From Lateolabrax maculatus (taxonomy: Eukaryota; Chordata; Actinopteri; Acropomatiformes; Lateolabracidae): 64,000 nucleotides of DNA. Below the pieces are notes generated by a model. It was not told the origin of the DNA. It saw only the letters and a program-made list of their open reading frames with translations, and did not search any database. A program made the translations under genes and the position numbers. Shown piece by piece: positions 46,677 through 58,466 of the stretch. The DNA lies in contig CM062213.1 of NCBI GenBank assembly GCA_031216445.1, positions 14,509,501 to 14,573,500 of the forward strand. The letters are read 5' to 3'. The stretch's first letter is position 1; every line of letters starts with the position of its first letter.

Positions 46677-49651
46677 TGATATATCCTATACCCATTTCAT
46701 TTTTAAACTAAGGTAAACTGCTCCAGAGTAGAAATCAAACCTGATTACCTAAATCCAACTCTAAATAAAACTTATTTTGTTAGGCCAGAGAATATTATAA
46801 ACCTCCTCATGTCTGGAATAGTTGAATAATTCATCTGTAAAAGGAGGTTTAGTGGTCAGTGATCTTTTAAATTTAATTACGTGGACACTTAAGTTTTTCT
46901 AACAACCATGATGTCACAGCCTGCCTTTTCCTATAGCTGACATCACTATAGGTCATCCGCCTAACAGTGAGCTCTTTACTTCTGAGTCATGCTGAAGAAA
47001 GCAAGCTGGGGAAACAGTGAGGAGAAAAGGTTATTACCACAGCAGGCTAAGTTATGTGTAACAACTTGTCCCTATGTAAGAAAGGGGTGGAATTTCATCA
47101 ACTTATTGTGTAACCATTAATCTCCTTAGTACTTATTCAATCTTACAGCATGCCAAGCCAGAACAAAGACACTGTGTAAGAGACTGTGTTTGTTAAGTAA
47201 AATTTTAAGTCAAGTGTTTGTGATAATTGAAAGACAAATTTGTACATTAAAGCAAATGCAGCAGCCACAGGGAAACAAATTATGTATCTAATAATGAGCA
47301 GTTATCAAGCTAGACTGATGTACAAATGTTCCAAACTAACTCAAGTAATTGTTAAATGAGTCATGATGAAACACTTTTTATATAATTTGTTTTATTTTGA
47401 TTGGAAAAAGTTTACTTTAATTGATAAAGTGAAAATTGTCTTCATTATGATGCAATTATTAGTATTTTACAAGCATTCCATTAATTGTAAATATGCTGAG
47501 CTGTCTAATTTACTGAATGAGAGACATAAAGTCTGGACAAAAGTGAAAAAGACTGTCTGACACACACTGAATCCATTTTAGGCATTTGAGGAGCCAAAGC
47601 ACAGGTGGTCAACAATTCAATACATTTTAGCTGTCTTTGACTGTTTAAATTGTCCGAGAACATTTTGGAGAGCTATTCAGTCTGAGTAAGCTCCAATGAG
47701 CTGCCCTCATTCTATTCACTAATGAAATCTTTGAGAAATGGTCAACCCTCTGTTGAAAGGTCACCTTTCAAAAAAAAAAATTCAGGCTCTTAACTTGTAT
47801 TAATGCATCTTGGTTCTTATTATATTGATTTAGATTTTGTATCAAGTTTTTCTTGGTATACTTGATTGTCCTTTTATACTGTTGCATGTTGGCCATTTAT
47901 GTCTTCTAAAATAAGTCTCTAAACTTAGTGCGACATATAACCTGTTTAAAATTAAGGTTATATTAAAAACTCCTTCACAGTCATTAGTAGTGGCTTAAAA
48001 CACATTTGTATAATTTATAGGATAATAACTTAGTAACACACCATCATTGTAAACCGATATTAAACTATTTCCTGTGAAAAAAATATTTAATAGCGCTGTT
48101 TTGTCTGAATAAAGCAGAAATCAATTTTGTTTAAAAGTTGCCTCCACCCCCCACTTTCCACTTCCGGTCGTTATGACAAGCACTAGTCTGTTACTGTCTG
48201 TTCCTGCCTCCACTCCAGTGAAATTAATCACTTATTGTTCCAGTGTGAAAATGTATGAAGATGCTCATGTGACATATTTGTTTGTGTGCCTGGATGCACT
48301 GCGCATGCCACCTGAACCAGTTGAGCTTATTACAGCTTTGTGGTTTATATTTCCTAAAAAATTGTGACACTGACCACTGACTGGAAATGTATAAAGCCTT
48401 AACAAATTAGTTTTTACTTTCTGTAACAACTTTTTGGTATGTTGTATCACACTTGTTCACAATACAGTATGGACTGGGAAACTGACCACAAATTTCGATT
48501 TAGTGCCTCTTACTTATTTGATGTTTAAGCCTCTGGGTTAGTTGTAACCTGCAGCACCAGCTGTAGTAGCAGCCGTAGCGCTGAATGAACCCTCTGTCTG
48601 AACTCAGCCTTGCTGTGTGTGTGAAACTGGAAACAATGGCTATCCAATGAGACAAGAACCATGTTCCTTAGTTCTGAGCCACCGTTAGAGGGGGAGGCCA
48701 AGAGGGAGGAGGGGAGAGGCCTTTTGTGCGTATTTGTGTGCTTGTGTGTGTATGACAAAGAATGGGGGAGGTCTGGAAAGATGTGGAATGATGTGTGTTT
48801 GTGAAGCAGAGTAGGGTTGATGTGTGAGTATGTTAGTGTAGATGCGTACATACTGTGTTTTTCTTTGTTTTGTAGTTGTGGCAGGGCGTAAAGTCCTCTG
48901 TATAATTAGTCTGTTAGTCCAGTTTTGGGCAGTGTTAGAAGTTAGGAGAGGCCTGTTTTAGGGAGATATTTATCAGTGAAGCTGCCATAACTTTGGTGTT
49001 AAAGATTTTAACCTGCATGAAGCTCAGGATAGAAAAATAAATCCACCTGCCTAAAAGCTTTATTAAGCTTTATTATCTCTCTTGCTGTTCTACTTATTCT
49101 TTCCTTGTAGTATTTGGTCATGGTCAATCTTATCAAGGCAATGAGCTGGGGTGCGAGACTGGATAAAAGCAAGGCAATGCTCATTTTTCTTTCATTTCAG
49201 TTTTTACTGCCATTTTTGTTCTGCTGTTTTTTTTCTTTTGACATTTTCTCTCTTTCTAAGTCATTTATGTTGCTTAGAGAATATCTTTCAATTTTTTCAT
49301 TGAGTTTGCTGTGACATCACAGGTATTTAGTATTTGGCAGTAGTATTGTAGTATTTTTCACAAGGCGTCTCATTTCCCGGTCTGCGAGTTTGAGGGTATA
49401 TGTCAAACAACCCTTACACTCTAAAGCGTAGCCACACCCTACTCATTATGTTCTCAAACACCCAGAGGAAACGGTTCTCTACTCTTTCCACACAAACCAT
49501 GTGTGGTGCGATGATAGTCATATTCACATTATATTCATCTGTGATGTTCATCATACGTATTTCCTCTTTTCATCCTCCTCCTCATTTGCCTCCTGCTTTT
49601 TCCACATCAGAGCCTTTAAGGAGGATAAAACCTGGGAATAGCCTATCTCAG

Positions 49652-49665
49652 GCACCAGGGGGCGG
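49652..49665 (+). promoter_or_regulatory. CTCF-like motif
   Basis: GCACCAGGGGGCGG matches the CTCF core CCACCAGGGGGCGC at 12 of 14 positions. It lies 1.3 kb upstream of vgll4 exon 1b. Confidence 0.5.
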
Positions 49666-50496
49666 GAGAGAACCACTCTGAGACTTCACTGGACTTAGTA
49701 ACTTTTTATAACCACAAACGTCAGCACAGCAAAGTTTGTTTTCCCTCCATTTATAAGACAACTGTAGTCAATTTAGACTGATTTTTTGGTCACATTGCAC
49801 ATAGAATATAGAGATGATATAATCTATTCTATTTTATAACTATGTCCATACCTACCTTGGTATAAAGAAAAGCCCTCAGGCTATTGTATTATATTCTGTT
49901 CTGTTGAGAGACACATAAAAACACTGTAGACTGGGGGGAAACCACAATCCTTGCCATAAACAAATAACAAGAAATCCCATAAAGAGAAGCAGTTCCCTTG
50001 CTACTGAACCTGCTACCTATTTTAGTCCTTTTACTATTAAGTTTTGACCTCCTCTGTTTCTCTGTCTTTTTCTGTTTCTCATCTCCCTGCTTCCAAATCT
50101 GTAGGAAGTTCATTTATAGTGACTTATCAAACTAACTTCTATGCCATTACTAGAATATGCCCATTATATTCTTGCAGGGGACTCACAGCCTGAGATAAGA
50201 TTATAGCAAACTTCAAAGTACTTTTATGGCACCTTTCACTCTGATAGTCCTAAAGGGACTTCCCGTGCCTGGTGTAGGCCTACCTCCACAATCTTGCTGT
50301 TGTTTTTTTAAAAAAAAAAAAACGACAGCATCGGGACTTGTGATACTCTTATCATTGAATACTGGGATTACTGCAGCTCTTTTCGTCCCTCTCTTCCTCT
50401 CTCTCTCTGCGTGCGTTTTGAGTGGCTGATCTTGCGCGTAAAACATCCCTGATATCTGAGGCGCTCCAGGGATTTCGCGAGCATGCCCAGTGCGCC

Positions 50497-50566
50497 CCTC
50501 TCTCCCTCTCTCCCTCTCTCTCTCTCCCCCTCTCTCCCTCTCTCTCTCCCTCTCTCTCTCTCTCTC
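50497..50566. repeat. Polypyrimidine CCCTCTCT repeat
   Basis: Pure C/T tract built of CTCTCTCC units, a mirror-symmetric type able to form triplex (H-DNA). Confidence 0.85.
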
Positions 50567-50896
50567 GCAGCCACAGAGGAAACCACTGGCGCAGCACAGG
50601 AGTCTCTCCATACCAAGCATAGCCTGCGTGTCAGTGCAGTCGACTTACAGCTGGCTGTGAGGACAACTGACGCTACTCTTTTTTTTTTTTTTAAGTTGCT
50701 CCTCTATCGCCGCGATTCATTTACGCGTATATCAAAAAAAAAAAAAATAAATAAAGTATCTTAAAGTCATTAGAATAACAGGGGGAATCCGGTTTCGATC
50801 TTGTCCCGCGGGGTTTTATTTTACTACGGGGGGTTTTCTAGAGAACTAAAGTTGGAGGCTGGGCCTTTAGCTTTTTGACCGTCGCTTGAGAGGAGA

Positions 50897-50919
50897 AGAG
50901 AGAGAGAGAGAGAGAGAGA
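50897..50919. repeat. (AG)n microsatellite
   Basis: GA array of about 11 units followed by an A run, about 50 bp upstream of the vgll4 exon 1b start codon. Confidence 0.9.
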
Positions 50920-50968
50920 AAAAAAAAGCTGGTCTTTTTTTTTTTTTTTTTGGTAAAAGACTCGATAA

Positions 50969-51050
50969 ATGCTACTAACGAAAATGGACCTGTTGAACTA
51001 CCAGTACCTGGACAAAATGAACAACAACATCGGCATTCTCTGCTACGAAG
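50969..51050 (+). CDS. vgll4: vgll4 alternative coding exon 1b (MDLLNYQYLDKMNNNIG isoform)
   Basis: ATG at 50969 begins MLLTKMDLLNYQYLDKMNNN IGILCYE, followed by one base of Gly28 and donor GTGAGT, phase 1. The block MDLLNYQYLDKMNNNIGILC is practically invariant in the long VGLL4 isoform known from mammals. It joins 58015 to give CYEG-EAALRGDP. The internal ATG at 50984 (MDLL) could also initiate. The sequence before the ATG is a T run, so the context is not strong. Confidence 0.95.
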
Positions 51051-54000
51051 GTGAGTTGAAGTGGAGGGTTTTTTTTGGGGCGGTTTGTTGCTGTTACTAC
51101 GCTTGTTTTTTTTATCAACCTCGGTGAGTTCACGTCAGCGACGTTGTTGACCGAAGTTTTCACTCCAGTCAGCGTCAACCGTGCTAGTTTTCTTTCCGCA
51201 AACCTTGGAAGAGAAAAAGTAGTAGCTCTTAATACGTGTTTGTTCGTTTGTTTTGATTTATAAGTGTCGAGTTAACCTGGGTTTAACTTTTCAGCGGTTC
51301 ACGCCAGCGTACGTTATTCCTCCACGGAACGTTGCTGTAACCATAGATATAGAACTTGGTCGTAACCCTTAGCAACGCAGTTGACGTTGGCTCAAATTTT
51401 CACTTTTTACCGACGTTGTTTGCTCATTATCTGAAAAACTGTAAGTGTCTGTATAAGCATGTTTTATGTTTTATGTGCCGTTGACCGCCCCTCAAAAGGA
51501 AGACCTGGCTAATGATTGAGTTGAAAGGCAGACTAATAGACTGTAACCTAAAGCCATGTGTGAATTTCATGGCTGACTCGCTCTGTGACTAGTTGCTCAG
51601 TTATTCTGACTTTCTGCTCTCTATTATTCATATCAGCCTCACGCATTCCTGTCGTTGTGATGTTTGTGGTTAAATGTCTGCCTTTAGTTGAATCAGATTC
51701 TGATTCAAAGTCTCAAGGGGTGTCACTGCGTGTAGTGATTTGAACCCAGTAAAACAAACTGAATTTGCATTTTAATATCTGTGTCTCTTTGTCAAGGGGC
51801 TGGGATTTCTCTTCTCTTTGCAGTTGGGACTACAAGTTATTTCTAGCATGGGCAGTGTAGGATTTCATGTTATGTCATGGAGGCACAGAGCAGGAGCTTC
51901 CATGTCTGAGCAAAGCGGCTGACTTTGGAGCAGTGTAACTCCTGTCCTCTGCTCTGCAGTTAGTGTTCACATGTCAGGGGTTGTAATATCATCCCCTCTC
52001 TCTGGGGGCTAAATACAAGTTCCTTCCCCTGTCCCTTCGCCCCAGATTTCTGCTGCAACCTGCAGAATCAACTCTAGCATTGAATAATAAAAATTATTGT
52101 TTGCTACCGTCCAGCTGTCCACTTAAAAAAATCTGAATTTGACATGAACTGCAACTAATGATATATTTTTAAGTAAAGTAATTTTTAAGTATGGATTTAC
52201 TACAGAGCACCTAGTAGATAAAATGTTAGGATTGTAAATAGTAAAGAGTTGTTGAAGGTGGTGACTAATGTTTAATCCCCATCCAAGGTTGATTTATGCA
52301 AAATACAAAAGCTGCAGCACAAAGAACATAAAGGAAAACATTTTCATGAGAGACTGATCAGCAAGCTTTCTTTCATCTCTCCTCTCACTCTCTGCTGTGC
52401 ATTAGCCTACTTTTCCCCTACTGCAACTGTGCCACAGTTAGCTTCTCTTCACATGTAACACATAATGAACTTGTAATAGATTTCTATTAAGACTGTGCAA
52501 CTGAAAACCATTTTGCAAATTTGCAGGGAGGGTCAGAGAGGCAGTTCGGCAGGTGGCCAGGTACCATTTCATAGAAGCAGGTAGTGGGAAGATTATTTTT
52601 TTTAGTGGCTAAGCATGTGATTATTGTCTCTGTAAACTGAACTGTACTTTTGTTTGTAATGTTTTGTGGTAAAAACGTTTTGTGTTGCTGTAGTTCCTGT
52701 TCGACAAACTGCAGATACAAAATCCTTCTTTTAGGTATGTGACTTTTCAAGTTTTGAAAGTTTTAGAAAAGTAAAGCTCACTCTTCAGTGCAGTGATGGT
52801 GTAGCAGATAAGATTGCCACTGGCCTGGGATTGAAGCCAATCAGAAGGGTTTTCTGTGTCACTGCAAAGCTTCATCTCTCTCAGGTTTCATCCTGTCTAT
52901 CTCAGTGAAGAAAATTACAGGAGTGAAGAAGGGCGGGGACTACTTTTTAGTGGTATTTTTATACTTGTATATCCTCTGGGTGTCTCTTTTACTTGATGGA
53001 TTTAGACACAATGCTTTATTTCTATATGTGGACGCATATCTCTGCAGGATTAGCACATCTATTTGTTTTTCTGGGTTTCGTGTGTGTGTGTGTGTGTGTG
53101 TTGCTTTTAGCTGACTGAGCTAAAATCTGACTCCATCATGTGCCTCATGATAAGAAAACAAAGAACAGGGAAAAGAACCAATCAGTAAAAAGAGTGAAAG
53201 AAAAGCCCTTCATGTTCAAACATGTTGAGCCAAGAAGGGGTTGGAGGAGCTTTGTGATATTGTGGGTGTCCTGACTTGTTATTTTATGCATGAGCACACA
53301 TACTCAAATACAGTCCCTGACAAATACACACATACATGCTTATATATACTGGTACATTATCCCAAGAGCTTCAGTTCTATTCTGAAGTTTCACACTGTTG
53401 TCATCATCAACATTTATTACATTTGCACATTTACTACAAGTGCAGGCATGACACTTATCAGCATGTGGCCTATTTAAAAAAAATCCTTATATATACATCA
53501 TGACATAACTGAACATTCAAACCACACAATCTAATGTATTTGAATAACCATATTAATGTAATATTGACATTTAAGTGTTTGGATAGTTTGCACTATCCTG
53601 GCTTCCCCAGTAATCTGAGGTTCAATAATTTGTTTGAGGATCAGATCAATTTTTGGAAGGATGTGAAGTGGCATACAGCAAGCATCTCATCGATGCCATA
53701 TAAAACCAATAAACTAAATAAATGGACTGATTTCATTGTTGTCTATTGATTTTGAGCTAATGCATTGATAGACAAAATTCAGTATTAAGACACTGATCTT
53801 CATCAGTTTCCTCTGTGACATTTTTTGTTCATGAATGTAAGCCAAAACGACAAAAAAGAATCAGGCGTAGATGTGCTATAATAAATGGAAAAGTTGATAG
53901 TAATTCCAGGTGTGTTATTTGGATTTTGGCAACACTGATTCTGACCTTAATTTGACTGATAACGTTTGGTTAATGCACTAGGCATTCGTTTACTGTATCT

Positions 54001-54424
54001 ATTATTTCTAATCGTCTGATCCCTATTACCTTCTGTGTCTGTATCCCTTAATTCTGGGTTTAGAAAAATCACATCTAGCATTGCCTTATTGTGTTACAGT
54101 CCTTGGTGATTGGATCAATGCACCGAAAATGATGCATGGAATAGGATTGCATACTGAAAATTGTTTTTGAATGGGAACCAGTTCTGGGAATTCAGTGATA
54201 AATAGTTCAGAATGAAGTCATATATTGTAGTTGGCCTTGAAGTGCTGGCAATTATGGCAGGAAAGGGGGACTGCAGTCAACCATGTTGTCATTGCTGAAG
54301 TGTAGAACAAGACAGTGAATTTCTGCCATTTCCCGTGCGCCTTTAGGGCCTGGTATATCATACAGTATAACACTGTTACATTAACATTGTTGTTACAATA
54401 ACTGATGAAGGAAGTCCATTTATT

Positions 54425-54592
54425 TTTTCCTTGCCACTGTTGCCAAGTGCTTGCTCATGGTGGGAATTTTTGGGTCTCTGTAAATAATATTTTAAAGAGT
54501 TCGGTCTGGACTTACTCTTTGTTAAAAGTGTCTTGAGATAACTTGTTATGATTTGGCACTATACAAATAAAATTGACTTGACTTGACTTGAC
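54425..54592 (+). mobile_element. L2/CR1-type LINE 3'-end (or SINE sharing that tail)
   Basis: 'ttgccactgttgccaagtgc', 'ttgctcatggtgggaatttt', 'aagtgtcttgagataacttg' and 'ttatgatttggcactataca', ending in AATAAAATTGACTTG and ACTTG repeats, match the well-known fish 3' tail 'gataacttctgttatgattt' with ATTGA-type terminal repeats. Truncated, non-coding. Confidence 0.7.
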
Positions 54593-55296
54593 ATTGATTT
54601 GCTACAACAACGGCAAGTTGCCAACATGTTCAGCATTGTAAACAATTGTTAACTGTAGACAATATCAATCTCCTGCAATAGCACACCGACTGATTGCTTC
54701 CATTTAATTTAAATTATTTTTGCTTCGGTGTTGATTATGTTTTTGGAAATTATTGTTTTTAGCCAGTGTGATTTGATTTGCTCTCAGACTCTTTTGGAGG
54801 ATATGCACTATTTGACCGCCCAGCAATGTATTTGCACTCCGTCCCTCTCTTTCTGTGTTTGTCTGTCCATCCGTCTGTCTCTGTGTCCAGTTTTCCCTTT
54901 CTCTTTCTGTAAAGCTGCTATCAGTTGTAGGCCTGGCAGTGAGGGGCGCAGGGGAATGCTGACTGTCCTTTTTTGCTGCTGAGCAGGAGAAATTAAACAA
55001 GGTTGAAAACCTCCTCAAAGCCATGTACTTTTGTCAACTTCTCTACCTCTTTGTCCGTCTGCCTTGCTCTCCCTTCCTTTTTCTGTCAAAGATCAAACCA
55101 ATCTAACATCCGGTTTAAAAGTTCAGCTCACACAGACAAGAACTTCTGTGGAAGAGCTTTTTTCTATGTCCTTTTAAGTATTTAAGGCCTGAAACCTCTA
55201 TGGACTTAAAAAATAAAGGCAACCCAGAGGGGCAAGTTCAGATTACTGAAAAAGTCAGCCAAAAATAATCACTTTGTTGCTTTGCAGAGACAGAGA

Positions 55297-55299
<3 letters not shown>

Positions 55300-55336
<37 letters not shown>
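55300..55336. repeat. (GA)n microsatellite
   Basis: GA array of about 18 units, with GA-rich sequence continuing to about 55430. Confidence 0.93.
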
Positions 55337-55341
<5 letters not shown>

Positions 55342-56447
55342 ACAAGCTTGGACTCGTCTTTTTTTAAGTATCTGAAAGGTACTGAAAGGGGAGAGGGAGA
55401 AAGAGAGAGGGAAATGGAGAGAGAGAGTGGTTCACCTCCGTTTGTAATCCAATCTCATCCTGATTCCAAGCTGTTTGAAGTTCTGTCAAAAGAAATAGGC
55501 TTTGATCATGTGGACCTAATGAACTGGGAGAGCAGAGAGGGGGAAAGATAGAGTGGAGTTTTACTTCTGTGCTACAGCCCTTCTTCCACTGATTGTCTTC
55601 TGGTTGACCAAAAAAAGGGCATTTTTTAATAATATTGCAGTTGTCTTTATGTACTGAACAAATGTGTAGAATTGATGTGCCTATAAACTGGTTTACTTTT
55701 AATCAGTATTTCTCATAAGCTATAGCTATATTTTTTGTTGTTTTTTAATGTCTTCTTGTCAGTGTTTGTGAGTACTTTGCTTCTTTCTTTGTTCCCATCC
55801 CGTTTTTTGATTTGAAGGTAAATTGCACAAAAGATAGGATGGTAAAGCTGAGAGTCTGTCATTCTGTGCTTCTGCCTATTACTGCATTTTTATTTTGCGT
55901 GCTGTTGTGCAAATATTAATTTGGTCACATTTTTACTACTTCAGAGAACACACATTTAACTACTGAAATTCTGTCCCAGTTGCCAGTTTATTAGATATCC
56001 CTAACTAGAACTAATGCAGTCTAACATAATATTCAGTTTTTGTTTAAACTGCATTGCAGACTACTACTACTACCACTTTCTCCAAAATAACTGAAGCTCA
56101 TCTAAACCACTGTCAACAAAAACTGAACATCATAAGCATTATCAATGTAGGATTTATTGCAGGGTTGGATTGGTTTTAGATAGGTGCACCAAACTGGCAA
56201 CAGAGTGTAATGTTGCTAAGGTTCACCATTGAGCAGCATGTAGATCAACAGTGATTGACTCTATAATGCCAAATTTCTTATTTGTTTGGGAAACACTCAC
56301 AGATCCACCTCTTGTTGAGCGCTTCACTCTTGAACCTCTGATAAGCTATTATGTGCCCTAGAAAACCTGATTGGATGGTGTGGTGTCACAGTCTCCCTTC
56401 TTTTATTGCCATCCCTCTGTCCTGCCAAAAACAATGATGTCACCCTT

Positions 56448-56460
56448 GTTGCCATGGTAC
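56448..56460. promoter_or_regulatory. X-box-like motif
   Basis: GTTGCCATGGTAC matches the X-box palindrome except for one base missing in the right half site. Confidence 0.3.
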
Positions 56461-57379
56461 ACAGTGGGGCGAGCAGGAACATGCCAGAGAGAGACAGAGA
56501 GAGGAGCTGCTGCTGTGTTTGGGAGGCCATGCTAAAACAACACACACATAGAAGAACGATGGAGAAATAGAGCACACATTTACTACATTATAAAGCCTGT
56601 TCAGTGTGCGTGTGTGTGTTGAGTGCTATGGCCTTTTTAGATAGGTTTAAACTGGTTTTCACCCGGATTTATGACCTCATGCTTCCAAATATCATTGTCT
56701 TTCCTCTTCCAAAAGAACACTATTCACTGTAGTTTACAGGAAACTTCCTCCTTCTAGACAGCTCAGAAAATGTTTGCTGTAAACAAGCAGTTCAGTGTTA
56801 AGCTGCTAATTTATTCAAAGTCCAGTCTTCATCCATATGATTGAAATTTGAAATCACCTTTTTAATACTGAAAATAGACAGTGTTTATTTAAATCCCCAG
56901 AATCAATAAGAATTTTAAAAATGAGCAATGAACGACTGTGCTGCTAATCAGCACTGATGTGGGTTTTTATTTTATTCTGCAACACCAATGCAGGAAAAAA
57001 AAATAATTCTCCAAAATATAATCAACTCTGCAGTTTAATATTGTTTATAATATAAAAATATTTGAAATGAAGCAGGAGCAACCAGTTGGTGTAGCATGGG
57101 AAGGTATATAGTTAGTAACTAACTAGGCTTTGTTATGGAGAAAGCTACGAGTTGGAATGGGAGTTTTAGTCTAGGCTTTATGTTTTGTTTGGGAAAAGTC
57201 AGACAGATACATGGGGCCGAAGCAGTGGAAAGTCCCCGTGCTGAGACAGAGCCAGTGGTAGTTTTCCTGATTCTCTTTTACTCTTACTCCCACTCACTGA
57301 CGACTCTGTAGGCCTTCTGTACCAGGACAAGACTGGAGGAAAGCAAAGAGAGAGAGACACAGAGAGAAATAGTTCACAC

Positions 57380-57409
57380 CACACACACTCACACACACAC
57401 ACACACACA
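57380..57409. repeat. (AC)n microsatellite
   Basis: AC array with one interruption in vgll4 intron. Confidence 0.93.
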
Positions 57410-58014
57410 TATGTAGAGCCCATCCACAACTATTTCTTCCAAAACATTCCTAACCAGATACTCCTCTGCTTATGCCAGAGGTTTGTGCCTCTCTCAGCAA
57501 ACTGTATAAGTCAACAAAATCCAAAGTTTGAGCTGGAACACAGCCTGTACAGTAACACTGTCATGAAGTAGTTTTTGTGGTCAACTTGTTTAAAGTGGCA
57601 ATAAAACAGCTGCCTTCTATTTGAAAATACCATAGTTTTGACTAATTACCATAATTACATCCATGGTTAGGCACCCTGCATGAAGTCTAAGCACATCAGT
57701 TGACAGCCATGGCATTAGTGTCAGTTCATTCTCAGTCATGTTTGAAATTACAGAAAAATATAGTCAACTGTTGTTTGGCAAATGTAATTAATATTCATAT
57801 GTATAAAAACCCAATTTTCTTGCTATACTATATTGCTATACTTTGAATTTGGTCTGGTGTTGTCTTCTGTTTCTTTTCAGAGCATGTGTAAAGATGAAGT
57901 TTACCTGTTCAAATTGACATTTAAATTGTCAAACTTTGGAATAGAGGATCAGCATCACTAATAACCCTCTGTCTCCTTTTTCTTTTTTTCTACCTCGCTG
58001 TTCCTCCTCCTCAG

Positions 58015-58252
58015 GTGAAGCAGCTTTGAGGGGGGACCCCAGGCTCCAGTCCCTGTCTCTGTCCTCGTCTTCCTCCTCCTCGTCATCCTCTTCGTCGTCA
58101 TCCTCCTCATCTTCCTCATCCATCTCCAGCCACAGGACAGGTCCTCCTCCCATCAGCCCAACCAAGAGGAAGCTGAGCGGGGACCAGGGGGACAGCGACA
58201 TGGACGACAACGAGCATGTGGCAAAGATGAGCCGACTGTTTGCTGCACAGCT
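58015..58252 (+). CDS. vgll4: vgll4 shared exon with polyserine expansion
   Basis: The acceptor follows a strong pyrimidine tract (CTCCTCCTCAG). The exon completes the split Gly (exon 1b) or Ser (exon 1a) codon and runs EAALRGDPRLQSLSL, then 20 consecutive serines (58062-58121), then ISSHRTGPPPISPTKRKLSG, then DSDMDDNEHVAKMSRLFAAQ, ending in two bases of Leu before donor GTGAGT (phase 2). EAALRG, SSHRTGPPPISP-KRK and DN-HV-KMSR-F are the VGLL4 signatures. Human VGLL4 has only a short SALSS here. Read on its own the frame stops at the TGA within the donor, as expected for an exon end. Numbering in the exon 1b isoform: serine run at residues 44-63. Confidence 0.95.
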
Positions 58253-58446
58253 GTGAGTAGACATACTGAGAAACACTCATTTGTTGTTGCAGTCAACAGG
58301 CACTTACACACTTTGTTATAAAATCAATAATGAAGACCTTGAAATTGAGTTATTTTCTAGATGCTCATTTCCTGTGTTCTAGTAAAATATATGTACCTCC
58401 ACTTTTCTATCACTGTACCTTTCTCTTTTGTTGCTGCCTAGAAGCT

Positions 58447-58466
58447 ACACACACACACACACACAC
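58447..58466. repeat. (AC)n microsatellite
   Basis: AC array of 10 units. Confidence 0.9.

Larger units (their letters stand above)
34502..50968 (+). other. vgll4: vgll4 intron between alternative first exons
   Basis: This interval is non-coding and AT-rich with many old repeats, listed separately. Short frames throughout have no family features. Nothing specific was seen in 34502-36800, 42360-44190, 46700-49640 and 49670-50400. Confidence 0.7.
50400..50968 (+). promoter_or_regulatory. vgll4: Proximal vgll4 promoter and 5'UTR region
   Basis: CpG-containing sequence (GCGTGCGTTTTG, CTTGCGCG, TTTCGCGAGC) precedes exon 1b. It is dominated by a pyrimidine tract (50497-50566) and a GA array (50897-50919). 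No TATA box is evident. It is a second, separate promoter region for vgll4; the start site cannot be placed. Confidence 0.5.
51051..58014 (+). other. vgll4: vgll4 intron between exon 1b and the shared exon
   Basis: Seven kb of non-coding DNA. It contains an L2-type repeat tail, GA and CA arrays and one X-box-like site, listed separately. I saw nothing else specific in it. Confidence 0.75.

Noticed and set aside
50213..50620. Arg/Glu-rich antisense frames near the proximal vgll4 promoter
   Set aside because: Product of the CTCTCC repeat (RERERE), not a gene.
52795..52860. tRNA/SINE-like phrase (GGTGTAGCAGATAAGATTGC)
   Set aside because: Only weak similarity to a tRNA-like head; no B box and no tail could be found.
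57929..58276. Antisense frame with a long Glu/Asp run opposite the vgll4 shared exon
   Set aside because: It is the mirror of the serine codons (TCC/TCG read as GGA/CGA-type frames) and is explained by the real vgll4 exon.
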